NCBI RefSeq assembly: GCF_002161065.1
Contig: NZ_NFLV01000013.1
Location: 1-64,000 of the forward strand
Length of the DNA stretch: 64,000 bases
Source of the DNA: Eubacterium sp. An11
GTDB taxonomy: Bacteria; Bacillota; Clostridia; Lachnospirales; Lachnospiraceae
Reading direction: 5' to 3'
Both the position numbers and the translations under genes were made by a program. The notes under the pieces were generated by a model, which worked only from the letters and a program-made list of their open reading frames with translations, searched no databases and was not told the DNA's origin. Below are positions 34,865 to 42,845 of the stretch, in pieces (position 1 is the first letter of the stretch; every line of letters begins with the position of its first letter).

Positions 34865-35339
34865 CCGCATCACCTCCCAGCTTTTTCCGAAGTATCTTTT
34901 TGGCGCGATTTAACAGAGTATAGATCGTGTTTACATTTTTACCGAGAATTTTACCAATCTCCGGGGCGGTATACTCTTCATAATAATAAAGATACACCAC
35001 ATCCCGGTATCTGGCCGGCAGTGAAAGCACCGCCTCAAGCACCTCTCTGTTATCTTCCTGTATTTCCGCCGGCTGTTCCAGTACTTCATCGATGGACACC
35101 GTATGACTGCGAAAAAAATTCTTCAACAGATCTTTACAGGCATTGATCGTCACACGGATGAACCATGCCCTCTCGTGCTCTTCATTTTCAAAAGAAACAG
35201 AACTAAGGACATATTTCAAAAAGACCGTCTGAAATATGTCCTCGGTATCTGCATAATTTTTTAAATGTATCATGCAGAGCCTTCGAACAGTATCGGCATG
35301 CCGCTCGATAGCTCTATTCACCTCTTGTTCGCTCCGCAT
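34836..35339 (-). CDS. ECF-type RNA polymerase sigma factor
   Basis: A 167-residue extracytoplasmic-function sigma factor. Region 2 (about 8-75) contains DTEDIFQTVFLKYVLSS and EHERAWFIRVTINACKD. Region 4 (about 105-160) contains LPARYRDVVYLYYYEEYTAPEIGKILGKNVNTIYTLLNRAKKIL with its helix-turn-helix. I chose the ATG at 35339 over an in-frame TTG two codons earlier. It lies 18 bases after the secreted-protein gene and overlaps its anti-sigma gene. A candidate ECF promoter upstream of the operon suggests autoregulation. Confidence 0.9.
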   Translation of the reverse strand: MRSEQEVNRAIERHADTVRRLCMIHLKNYADTEDIFQTVFLKYVLSSVSFENEEHERAWFIRVTINACKDLLKNFFRSHTVSIDEVLEQPAEIQEDNREVLEAVLSLPARYRDVVYLYYYEEYTAPEIGKILGKNVNTIYTLLNRAKKILRKKLGGDADENQNKKSL

Positions 35340-35357
35340 CGTCAAAAACTCCCGTTG

Positions 35358-35780
35358 CTATCTTCTGCATCCTCCACGGTGTCCATAACCATTTCCGTGA
35401 TGTCCTTCTGTTTCTCCATGATGCCGGCCATAACCATATGACGCGGAAGATGCGCTCTGTGTACTTTGTGTATCCTGTGTGTTCTGATTTCTCCTCTGGC
35501 GATATCCGCCGGCCTCGTAATTATCGCAGACTCCGTCCTGATCCTCATCCACATAATTACGGCAGCCGCCGGTACAATCATAATAATTATGGAAGGTTCC
35601 CGCATAATTACAGGTGTTATTGCGCCTGAAATATGACCGGTCCGCCGACGGCGCCGTGCCCTGCTGTACTGTACTCTGCGCCACCTCTCCTGTCTGCACT
35701 GTACCTGCGTTGAGCGTCGCTGCCGTTCCCATTGTCAATAATACTGCTGCTCCCAGAACTCCAACTGCTATTTTTTTCAT
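35358..35780 (-). CDS. secreted Cys/His-rich protein with one EF-hand-like loop
   Basis: 140 residues from the ATG at 35780 (AGGAGG upstream). A signal peptide spans residues 1-25. The mature part has NTCNYAGTFHNYYDCTGGC and then a calcium-binding-like loop, VDEDQDGVCDNYEAGG. A Gln/Thr/Ser-rich spacer follows, and a His/Gly-rich tail (about 115-140). The D-x-D-x-D-G loop is seen in other clostridial secreted proteins. I do not know a function; metal or calcium binding is inference. It is the first gene of the sigma/anti-sigma operon, and its His-rich tail echoes that of the anti-sigma protein. Confidence 0.75.
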   Translation of the reverse strand: MKKIAVGVLGAAVLLTMGTAATLNAGTVQTGEVAQSTVQQGTAPSADRSYFRRNNTCNYAGTFHNYYDCTGGCRNYVDEDQDGVCDNYEAGGYRQRRNQNTQDTQSTQSASSASYGYGRHHGETEGHHGNGYGHRGGCRR

Positions 35781-35826
35781 TTCTTTTACCTCCTGTCCTG
35801 ATGTCGTGATTTTCCGTTTCACTATT

Positions 35827-35855
35827 AATACGACTGAGGCAGAGAAATCCTTTCA
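35827..35855 (-). promoter_or_regulatory. candidate ECF-sigma promoter
   Basis: The minus strand reads TGAAAG (35855-35850), a 17-base spacer and CGTATT (35832-35827). This matches the general ECF pattern TGAAAC-N16/17-CGTA and lies 47 bases before the operon's first ATG. Confidence 0.5.
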
Positions 35856-35908
35856 AAAAAATAAAAAAATCCGCAAAAAATTTTCAGCATGAAGCCGGAT
35901 CTTTTTTT

Positions 35909-35937
35909 ATTATATTTTGCCGCACTTTTGCTGTCAA
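35909..35937 (-). promoter_or_regulatory. housekeeping promoter of the ECF operon
   Basis: The minus strand reads consensus TTGACA (35937-35932), a 17-base spacer and consensus TATAAT (35914-35909). Confidence 0.8.
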
Positions 35938-36120
35938 CTGTCCCTGCGCGTTTTCAGCCTTCAAAGCCTGCAATACCGCATCCGTTCTCTCTCATACTCT
36001 TTTTCCAGCAGCTTCATGAGCAGCCACAGCCAGATTCCCATTTTCCCGTCCTCACTTTATATATCCCGGCGATACCGCCGCTGTCATTATTTACAGTTTC
36101 TCTCATCTACACTGCGCCTA

Positions 36121-36207
36121 TTCCGTCATCGGTTTTCCAGCCTCGCTGCTCGCATTTCGTCATCGGTTTTCCAGTCTCGCTGCCCGCATTCCGTCATCGC
36201 TCGGCGG
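36121..36207. repeat. 34-base tandem repeat downstream of spoVAC
   Basis: Two full units (36121-36154 and 36155-36188) and a partial third (36189 onward) of a 34-base repeat beginning TTYCGTCATCGGTTTTCCAG. On the minus strand each full unit contains a short frame reading MRAARLENR then stop; the two copies differ only at synonymous positions. The rest of 35938-36217 shows no gene. Confidence 0.7.
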
Positions 36208-36217
36208 CGCCGCGGTT

Positions 36218-36679
36218 TCACAGCCATCCGGCGCATTTGCAAAGCCAGTAAATGAATCCCACAATCCAGCTGGAAAAGATCCCGTACAATATCACAGGTC
36301 CGGCGATCGTAAAGATTTTGACGCCGATACCGAAGACCTGTCCTTCTGACTGGTATTCAATAGCCGGAGACGCCACTGAGTTGGCAAAGCCGGTGATCGG
36401 GACCAGAGTTCCTGCCCCGCACCATTTGGCCAATGGCGCGAACCACTGCAGTCCGGTCAATAGGACGCTGAGCAGGATAAGACTGACGCTGACAGTGATC
36501 AACGCATTCTCCTGACTCATGTGAAACTGGCGCACGGTCACCTGATGGATGATTTCCCCCAGCAGGCAGATGGCTCCCCCTGACACAAAAGCATGCCAGC
36601 AGTTGGTAAAGGAACTGAATTTTGGGGTCATCTGTTTGACCTGATCTGCGTATTCCTGTGTCGTTGGTTCTTTTTTCAT
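36218..36679 (-). CDS. spoVAC: stage V sporulation protein AC
   Basis: A 153-residue membrane protein of the SpoVA dipicolinic-acid channel; SpoVAC of B. subtilis behaves as a mechanosensitive channel. Family motif: WCGAGTLVPITGFANSVASPAIEYQSEGQVFG. Four to five hydrophobic helices. GGAGAG precedes the ATG. It ends the spoIIA-spoVA run here; spoVAD and spoVAE, which normally follow it, are at 24.8-26.2 kb. Confidence 0.93.
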   Translation of the reverse strand: MKKEPTTQEYADQVKQMTPKFSSFTNCWHAFVSGGAICLLGEIIHQVTVRQFHMSQENALITVSVSLILLSVLLTGLQWFAPLAKWCGAGTLVPITGFANSVASPAIEYQSEGQVFGIGVKIFTIAGPVILYGIFSSWIVGFIYWLCKCAGWL

Positions 36680-36692
36680 TTTGTCTCTCCTT

Positions 36693-37127
36693 TCAGAAAA
36701 TGTAAAATTGCAGGAAGCTGCCCACGCATTTTCCGATGGCCGCCGCCTTGATAAAATAAGGGAATCCTTTTCGCAGCCGGGTCCTTCTGGACAAGATCGG
36801 CACGATATTGATCACTTCCGCCAGAGCGCCGGCCAGACATCCCACAAAAATCCCTGTGAACAGTCCTCCCGCATCCACAATGACCGAAGCTATCACATGG
36901 GGAAGCCAGGACAGGTCCACCGCATACAGAGAAATCAGATTCATAGATATCAGGCCCAGAGCCAGGCTCGTCTCATAGAGAGGAATATGAGACGCGGTTT
37001 TGGTAATGGCGGAAAGCCTCGGAACGATTCCTATGAGACTGATAAAAGCCACAAAACCTCCTGCGGTGGCAAATCCCGCTGCCAGGGCGATCCACGCCAA
37101 AATCCCTTTAATCATTATTGCTGACAT
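36693..37127 (-). CDS. spoVAB: stage V sporulation protein AB
   Basis: A 144-residue membrane protein of the SpoVA complex with about four helices. The GFVAFISLIGIVPRLSAITKT and GCLAGALAEVINIVPILSRR segments are typical. Its ATG lies inside the 3' end of spoVAA (20-base overlap), about 9 bases after GGAG. A second in-frame ATG at 37115 is possible. Confidence 0.9.
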   Translation of the reverse strand: MSAIMIKGILAWIALAAGFATAGGFVAFISLIGIVPRLSAITKTASHIPLYETSLALGLISMNLISLYAVDLSWLPHVIASVIVDAGGLFTGIFVGCLAGALAEVINIVPILSRRTRLRKGFPYFIKAAAIGKCVGSFLQFYIF

Positions 37128-37749
37128 CCAGTTCTTCTCCTTTTCTGGACGCTCCCAGAAGAAATGTCTGGTTCACATCCCGCTCGTACAGACGCATCTG
37201 CACCTGAATGGGCGTCGGCTCGTTGGTCACTTTCTTGCCGGGCGTGTGATTAAAGAACAAAAAGACGCCCAGCGTCAGCCCGATGGAATAAAAAAGTTCT
37301 ATAAAAGTCGCGCCCGTTGGTCTGGTTCCCAGAAATGTTTCATACAGCTGGGAAAATACCCGACTCATATCCACATCATTGTTATACCCCATAATCGAAA
37401 TTCCCATACCGAGAAAACAGGTGACACAGATCAGGGCAATTTTCCCTCTCTGCAGCCAGCGGGACGGCTGCTTCTGCGGATTCCTGTAGTAGATGACAAA
37501 GTCCTCCTCTCCCATATTTTTGATTTCTCCGTCCGGGATTTCCTCAGAAATGGCCTGTACCAAAACAAGGATGGACATAAACGCTCTCCCATCCTCCTTT
37601 TCTTTAAATTTATATACTTCGATACAATTGATTTTATTCTGAAGATTGCTGTCTTTGCAGTATACGGAACAGACATCCTTGATCCTCACCTTCGGGTCAT
37701 TGAGAAAATAACTCTGCTCCGCATGCAGATAAATGACCGGTCTTTCCAT
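37108..37749 (-). CDS. spoVAA: stage V sporulation protein AA
   Basis: 213 residues. An N-terminal soluble domain (1-95; YLHAEQSYFLNDPKVRIKDVCSVYC) precedes two membrane segments (about 103-125 and 150-170) and a basic tail, as in other SpoVAA proteins. A ribosome site (GGAGGG) precedes the ATG. It is the first spoVA gene, 154 bases after sigF, and a candidate sigma-G promoter lies in that gap. Confidence 0.88.
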   Translation of the reverse strand: MERPVIYLHAEQSYFLNDPKVRIKDVCSVYCKDSNLQNKINCIEVYKFKEKEDGRAFMSILVLVQAISEEIPDGEIKNMGEEDFVIYYRNPQKQPSRWLQRGKIALICVTCFLGMGISIMGYNNDVDMSRVFSQLYETFLGTRPTGATFIELFYSIGLTLGVFLFFNHTPGKKVTNEPTPIQVQMRLYERDVNQTFLLGASRKGEELDVSNND

Positions 37750-37822
37750 CTTTTCCCTCCTGTTTCTGCTTCCTGGGTATCATCCGGTTAAAATGGATCA
37801 TACTGGTTTTTTGAGACAGGAA

Positions 37823-37851
37823 AAGTATGTGCCGGACGACGGAAATTATAC
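37823..37851 (-). promoter_or_regulatory. candidate sigma-G promoter for spoVAABC
   Basis: The minus strand reads GTATA (37851-37847), a 17-base spacer and CATACTT (37829-37823), close to the sigma-G consensus GnATR-N18-CATnMTA. The B. subtilis spoVA operon is sigma-G dependent. Confidence 0.45.
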
Positions 37852-37903
37852 ATCATAACGCATGGACTGCATTTGTTCCGCCAGCTTCTCTGCATGTTCC
37901 GGA

Positions 37904-38614
37904 TCATACATTCCGGAGCTTTTCCAGTATCTTTTTTTCCAGCCGGGACACCTGCACCTGGGAGATGCCGAGAATCTCCGCCACGGCCGACTGGGTCTTA
38001 TTCTCAAAATACCGCAGCTCAATGAGCGTCTTCTCCTTTTCTTCCAGATGATTGAGCAGCTGGGAAATGTACATCCGGTTGACTGCCTCCTCAATTTCGT
38101 CGTTCTGCTGTTCAATTTTATCCTCCAGATGAATCTCATCGCCATCGCTCTGATAGATGACCTGATGAAGGGAACTGATTTCCTGCCCGGACTCCATGGC
38201 CATCAAAATATCCGCCTCGTCAATCTGCAGGGTCACGGAAATCTCCTCCAGGGTTGGCTCCCGGTGATGTTCTTTCTGGTATATTTCCGTTTCTTTTTTT
38301 ACTTTATAATTGATTTCCTTTAAACTGCGGCTGACCTTCACCATGCCGTCGTCCCTCAGAAACCGTTTAATCTCTCCCATGATCAGGGGAACCGCATAGG
38401 TGGAAAACTTCACTTCTCTGCTGAGATCGAAATGATCAATGCATTTCAGCAGACCGATGCTGCCAATCTGAAATAAGTCTTCGCTGTCACAGCCTCTCCC
38501 CTGGAACCGCCGGACAACGCTCCAGATCAGCCCGACATTTTCTTCCACCAGCCGGGAACGTGCTTCCATATTTCCTTCTTTTGCCTGTCTGATCAATTCA
38601 CAGGTATGTTCCAC
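37904..38614 (-). CDS. sigF: forespore sigma factor F
   Basis: The first forespore-specific sigma factor, 236 residues, of the SigB/F/G group. Region 2 contains LVEENVGLIWSVVRRFQGRGCDSEDLFQIG and FSTYAVPLIMGEIKRFLRDDG; region 4 contains ELRYFENKTQSAVAEILGISQVQVSRLEKK. Start is GTG at 38614, after GGGAGGAG, inside the end of spoIIAB. Context (spoIIAA-spoIIAB upstream) settles SigF rather than SigG. It is held inactive by SpoIIAB until SpoIIAA is dephosphorylated. Confidence 0.96.
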   Translation of the reverse strand: MEHTCELIRQAKEGNMEARSRLVEENVGLIWSVVRRFQGRGCDSEDLFQIGSIGLLKCIDHFDLSREVKFSTYAVPLIMGEIKRFLRDDGMVKVSRSLKEINYKVKKETEIYQKEHHREPTLEEISVTLQIDEADILMAMESGQEISSLHQVIYQSDGDEIHLEDKIEQQNDEIEEAVNRMYISQLLNHLEEKEKTLIELRYFENKTQSAVAEILGISQVQVSRLEKKILEKLRNV

Positions 38615-39054
38615 TTCTCTCCTCCCATTTTTTTCGTCAATGAAACACTGGTTCCCTTCCCCGGTTCACTTTCCACTTCCACGTGATCGGTGAAAGCCTC
38701 CATAAAGGTAAATCCCATCCCGGAACGCTCCCCGTTTTTCAGCGTCGTGTAAAGGGGCTCCATGGATTTCTCCACATCCTCGATCCCCACCCCGAAATCC
38801 CGGATATGTACGGTCACCGTATTTTCCACACGCTCCATGACCATAACGATGTCTCCCCGGGACTCCGGATAAGCGTGAATAATGGCGTTGGTGACCGCCT
38901 CCGATACCGCTGTCTTAAAATCTGACAGTTCTTCCATGGTCGGATTCAGCACTGCCGCAAAAGCCGCCGCCAATGTTCTGCCAATCCTCTCATTCTCGGG
39001 AAAATTCTGAAATGTCATCTCCACCCGGTTGGTGCCGTTTATGCTCTCTTTCAT
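38593..39054 (-). CDS. spoIIAB: anti-sigma F factor and serine kinase
   Basis: A 153-residue GHKL-type kinase that binds sigma F and phosphorylates SpoIIAA. N box SEAVTNAIIHAYP, G1 box DFGVGIEDVE, G2 box ERSGMGFTFMEAF. Its ATG overlaps the spoIIAA stop by 4 bases, and its end overlaps sigF by 22 bases, so the three are translationally coupled. Confidence 0.96.
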   Translation of the reverse strand: MKESINGTNRVEMTFQNFPENERIGRTLAAAFAAVLNPTMEELSDFKTAVSEAVTNAIIHAYPESRGDIVMVMERVENTVTVHIRDFGVGIEDVEKSMEPLYTTLKNGERSGMGFTFMEAFTDHVEVESEPGKGTSVSLTKKMGGEKWNIPVN

Positions 39055-39386
39055 TCATAGACCTCCTTCATTTCTTCAATGGTATTTAATACTGTCACTT
39101 TTCCGAGAATACCGGACATTTTCCACATTTTCTCCATAGATGGACTGCCTCCGAACAGAAAGACTCTCCCTTCCATGGGCTGTACCTGACGAAGCCGCCC
39201 GAGAATCAGCCCGATGCCGGAGCTGTCCATAAAATTGGTGCCGGTGAAATCAAAAATCACGTCCCGCACGCAGGCCTTCAGAAACATCATCTCGCATTCC
39301 TGCCGGATATCTTCCGCCTGACAGTGATCGATCTCTCCCGGGAGACGAATCACCAGACACTGGTTCTTTACATGACAATATTTCAT
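39051..39386 (-). CDS. spoIIAA: anti-anti-sigma F factor
   Basis: A 111-residue STAS-domain protein that frees sigma F from SpoIIAB when unphosphorylated. The phosphorylatable serine is in FMDSSGIGLILGR (about residue 56). I chose the ATG at 39386 (MKYCHVKNQC), after GGAG; the longer frame upstream lacks a site. First gene of the spoIIA operon. A sigma-H promoter is expected upstream, but I found only a weak partial match. Confidence 0.95.
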   Translation of the reverse strand: MKYCHVKNQCLVIRLPGEIDHCQAEDIRQECEMMFLKACVRDVIFDFTGTNFMDSSGIGLILGRLRQVQPMEGRVFLFGGSPSMEKMWKMSGILGKVTVLNTIEEMKEVYE

Positions 39387-39463
39387 TCTCTCACTCCTGT
39401 TCCTCTGATTTTCAGTTTTTCTGCCGTGGCAGAAATCCCCTTTCTCAGACATCATAACGAAAA

Positions 39464-39500
39464 CAAAAAAATAAGTCCGACAAATCCTGTCGAACTTATT
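39464..39500 (-). terminator. intrinsic terminator of the zinc-ribbon TPR gene
   Basis: The minus strand reads AATAAGTTCGACA, a 5-base loop, TGTCGGACTTATT, then a run of T: a 13-pair stem with one mismatch, between the TPR gene and spoIIAA. Confidence 0.85.
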
Positions 39501-39570
39501 TTTATTCTTTGTAAAATATTCTATTATTCTTCTCTGTAAATTACGGATCCTTTTTGTCCATTACAGATAT

Positions 39571-41211
39571 TTAGTCATTCTCTTCGTCATCGCTGCTCTG
39601 AGTAGTGCTGCTCTTCTTTGTTGTGCTGCTGGTACTGCTCTTCTTCGTCGTGCTGCTGGTACTGTTCTTCTTCGTCGTGCTGCTGTCCTCATCCTCTGTA
39701 GTCTCGTCATCAGCATCATCAGAACTGCTCTTGCTGCCGGTATTCTTCTCAGACTCTGTTGATGTCTCATCGGCATCTTCGGTGTCGTCACCATTCTTCT
39801 TGGCATATTCTGCGGCAGCTTTCTTAGCTTCATCCACCAGCATGTCCAAACCTTTATTCGCCGCATCACGGATCAAACTGTCATCACCGGAATTATTGAT
39901 GATATCATAAAAGTATGGTTTTGCCTTATCCATTTTGTCAAGCTGCTTATAGCACATGGCCAGACGATAAAGGATCTCATAATCGTTATCGCTGTATTTA
40001 TAGGCTGCCTTCAAATCATCCAGCGCCTCGTCATATTTATACGTATTATATAAATTCTCCCCGCTTGCATACAGCTGGCTGGAAGCCTGTGAATATGCAT
40101 CTTCCTTCATGGAATTATACAGATCCTTCGCTGTTTTAGATGGAAGAGCACTCTCCTTGATATTGGAAAGTTCCTCTGCACATTCCACATAGTCATTATC
40201 TGAGTAAGCCTGGCTTGCCTTGATCAGAGAATCATACATGCTGTCCTCGCCGTCGCTGCCCTCATAGACGCTGAGACGCTCGGTCAGATCTTCGTTATCG
40301 CTCTCCAGAGAATCCTTGTCGCTCTGCAGCTGGCTGATCTCGCCGTCTTTCTGGGAGACAGTCTCATTGTACTCTTTCTTGAGATTGTTATAATCCACAC
40401 TGACGCCGGCACGGACACTCGGGATGACCAGAACAAACATGGCTACCACGCCGATCGCCAGTCCGATGAGCATGTAAACAAACTGCTTCCAGGTCTCTTT
40501 ACTTGGATCTTCATAGTGATCAACCGGACGGACATTCTTAAGATTCTCATTATCCGGCTTCAGATTCTCCGCCGGCACAGTCTCTGCTGCCGCCATCGGA
40601 TTCTCCCCGATCTCCATGAGGAACCGTCTAGCCGTAGTATTATAATTATCCACTGCCAGGGCATTGTTCAGATCTACCTTGGCAGCTGCGTTATCGCCTG
40701 CCCGCATGTGAAGCAGCGCAAATAAAAGATGACCGCGGACAAAGTTCGGCGTAATGCTCAACACCTTCTTAATCTGGATCATCGCCAGATCATCGCTGCC
40801 CTGCTTGGCGTAAACCAATGCCTGATTAAACTTCTTGGCCGTCTCGTTGATCTCCTCAAACACCGCCGGGTGTTCTTCCATCTGTTTGATGTACTTGTTG
40901 GCGGCATTCTCCTCCACAGAATTCAGTTTTGCGCTGATCTTCCACTGGATATATGCTTTTCCGCCCTCGCCCATCTCATAATAAACAAGACCCAGCAGGT
41001 TCCGGGCGTCCTTATGCTCTTTATTGTAGGTGAGCGCCTTCTTAAGCTGTGTCACCGCACCGCTCAGATCACGCATCTCCACCTTTTCCAAACCTATATT
41101 ATAGTAATAATTGGCTGTATTACACGCCTTCGCAACATGCTTATTATCAAAACCGCAGCTGGTACAGAACCCATCAGCCCCCACCGTACGGCCGCATTTT
41201 ACACATTTCAT
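39571..41211 (-). CDS. membrane protein with zinc ribbon, TPR repeats and low-complexity tail
   Basis: 546 residues. An N-terminal zinc ribbon (CVKC...CTSC, residues 3-19) leads to TPR-like repeats (30-200). One membrane helix follows (about 243-266), then a coiled coil (275-318), further TPR-like repeats (330-460), and a tail rich in Asp, Glu, Ser, Thr and Lys with repeated STTKKS units. The ribbon and first repeats would be cytoplasmic and the rest external. I recognise the type in Lachnospiraceae but know no function; a scaffold at the envelope is a guess. AGGAGG precedes the ATG. It follows valS-folC and the 50-residue gene on the same strand. Confidence 0.82.
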   Translation of the reverse strand: MKCVKCGRTVGADGFCTSCGFDNKHVAKACNTANYYYNIGLEKVEMRDLSGAVTQLKKALTYNKEHKDARNLLGLVYYEMGEGGKAYIQWKISAKLNSVEENAANKYIKQMEEHPAVFEEINETAKKFNQALVYAKQGSDDLAMIQIKKVLSITPNFVRGHLLFALLHMRAGDNAAAKVDLNNALAVDNYNTTARRFLMEIGENPMAAAETVPAENLKPDNENLKNVRPVDHYEDPSKETWKQFVYMLIGLAIGVVAMFVLVIPSVRAGVSVDYNNLKKEYNETVSQKDGEISQLQSDKDSLESDNEDLTERLSVYEGSDGEDSMYDSLIKASQAYSDNDYVECAEELSNIKESALPSKTAKDLYNSMKEDAYSQASSQLYASGENLYNTYKYDEALDDLKAAYKYSDNDYEILYRLAMCYKQLDKMDKAKPYFYDIINNSGDDSLIRDAANKGLDMLVDEAKKAAAEYAKKNGDDTEDADETSTESEKNTGSKSSSDDADDETTEDEDSSTTKKNSTSSTTKKSSTSSTTKKSSTTQSSDDEEND

Positions 41212-41258
41212 GTGACTTCCTCCTACACACTGTAAACTATTGTGAACTGACGGGAAAA

Positions 41259-41411
41259 CTATTTCTCGTTTTTATTGCTGCGCTGTTCTTTTACCATTTC
41301 CTCCACCAGATCGGTGATATCCTTGATATCGTCGTCGAACAGATTATCCTCTCCTACTTCCACGCCTACAGCCGGTTTAAACTTTTTAAGCTCAAGATTA
41401 AAATCAATCAT
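41259..41411 (-). CDS. small acidic protein of unknown function (50 residues)
   Basis: Starts at the ATG at 41411, which overlaps the folC stop by 8 bases, with GAGG inside folC. The chain is acidic in the middle (GEDNLFDDDIKDITDLVEEM) and basic at the end (KEQRSNKNEK). A longer frame upstream is only the antisense-free extension into folC. No family recognised. The tight overlap suggests it is translated with folC. Confidence 0.6.
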   Translation of the reverse strand: MIDFNLELKKFKPAVGVEVGEDNLFDDDIKDITDLVEEMVKEQRSNKNEK

Positions 41412-42774
41412 GGGAATCCTCACTTTCCAAAATGTATGTCTTGCGCCTCTTGATCTCTCCCACCAGATAAAGGGATCCGAGACATAAAAGGCGTCCTTCC
41501 TTATCTTCATCATGCAAAGCAGCGTCAAACGCCTGCTCCGTCCTATCAAATACCTCACAGGGCGCATCCGTCACCTGACGGAAACACTCAAGGATCTTCT
41601 CGGTGCCGGCACCTCTTGTGCCTTCCACCCGGGTAATATAAATCTTCTGCCAGGCAATCTCTCCCAGCAGCCGGATCATACTATCGTAATCCTTATCACC
41701 GCACACAGCAAACAGCAGACGCCATTGTCCTCCCTTCCGGGTGATCGTCCGGCAAAGCTGTTCCACCGCGCCAGGATTGTGAGCACCGTCCACGTACACA
41801 CCGGGAAGAACCTGTTCCATCCGTCCCTCCCACTGCATTGCCAGAAGCCCTTTCTGAATCATCTCCCTCGAAAGGCCGGGCAGAAGCACTCTGGCTGTGA
41901 CAACAGCCAACGCGGCGTTATATATCTGATAATCCGCTGTGTCCGTAATACGCAGCGAACTATTCTTATAATAACTACTATTGATGGAAAAATCAATGTT
42001 ATTCTCTGTTTTTTTTAAAAATGTTATTCTTTCAGAACGAATTCTGTAAATATGAGAATTTTTTCTTTCAGCTTTCTTTCTGATTACAGAAAAAGCGCCG
42101 TTGTCCTCGTCCAGAACCACCACCGGAACCCCTTCTTTTATGATTCCCGCCTTCTCAGCGGCGATCTCCCCGATGGTGTTGCCCAGCAGCTCCGTATGGT
42201 CGAGGCTGATGGATGTGATCACGGAAATCACCGGATGGGTCAGCACCGTGGCATCCAGCCGTCCGCCAAGTCCTGTCTCCATGATGCAGTAATCCACATC
42301 TTTTTGGGAGAAAATCAGCAGGCTCATGAGAAACAGTATCTCAAAATAGGTGAGCGGCTGCCGATCCCCGGATGTCTCACAATACTCTGTCGTTTCCGCA
42401 CTGCAGCCTGGCAGCCGGCCGCTGCCGACAGCCGCACTCTGCCTCGTGTTCCCCGGCAGCAGCGCCTTCACCTGCTCCCAGGCTTCTATGAGTTCTTCGT
42501 CGGAACACATTTCAAAATTAACACGGAACCGTTCGTTCATATGCACCAGATGCGGTGAAGTAAACAGAGCGGTACGGTATCCGGCGGTCCGCAGAATGGA
42601 CTCCAGAAAAGCGCAGACAGAACCCTTTCCATTGGTTCCCGCCACGTGGATAACCCGGAGTGATTCCTCCGGGTGTCCTAAAATGTCCAGATATTTTTTT
42701 AAATTATCGAGGCCTCCCCCGGTGCCAAACCGGGGAACCGACGATATTTCCTGTTCCAGCTCGTCGATGGTCAT
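41404..42774 (-). CDS. folC: folylpolyglutamate synthase / dihydrofolate synthase
   Basis: Adds glutamate to folates. A Mur-ligase-fold protein of 456 residues. Motifs: the ATP loop VAGTNGKGSVCAFLESI, TSPHLVHMNERFRVN, METGLGGRLDATV, SLDHTELLGNT and the C-terminal VDGAHNPGA. An extra loop of about 20 residues (ARound residues 107-130, rich in Ser, Gly and Thr) sits before TYFEILF. AGGAGG lies 11 bases before the ATG. It follows valS by 71 bases, a common valS-folC pairing in Firmicutes. Confidence 0.95.
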   Translation of the reverse strand: MTIDELEQEISSVPRFGTGGGLDNLKKYLDILGHPEESLRVIHVAGTNGKGSVCAFLESILRTAGYRTALFTSPHLVHMNERFRVNFEMCSDEELIEAWEQVKALLPGNTRQSAAVGSGRLPGCSAETTEYCETSGDRQPLTYFEILFLMSLLIFSQKDVDYCIMETGLGGRLDATVLTHPVISVITSISLDHTELLGNTIGEIAAEKAGIIKEGVPVVVLDEDNGAFSVIRKKAERKNSHIYRIRSERITFLKKTENNIDFSINSSYYKNSSLRITDTADYQIYNAALAVVTARVLLPGLSREMIQKGLLAMQWEGRMEQVLPGVYVDGAHNPGAVEQLCRTITRKGGQWRLLFAVCGDKDYDSMIRLLGEIAWQKIYITRVEGTRGAGTEKILECFRQVTDAPCEVFDRTEQAFDAALHDEDKEGRLLCLGSLYLVGEIKRRKTYILESEDSHD

Positions 42775-42845
42775 ATTGCTATATCTGCCTCCTGTTTTCC
42801 GGCACAGCCGGAATCCGTTCTCTTCATCGCCTGAAAGACGATGCT

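Noticed and set aside
36121-36207. A CRISPR array
   Set aside because: The 34-base units are directly adjacent with no spacers, and there are no cas genes.
39387-39470. A sigma-H promoter for spoIIA
   Set aside because: An AGGGGATTT-like box is present, but no convincing GAAT box lies at the right spacing.
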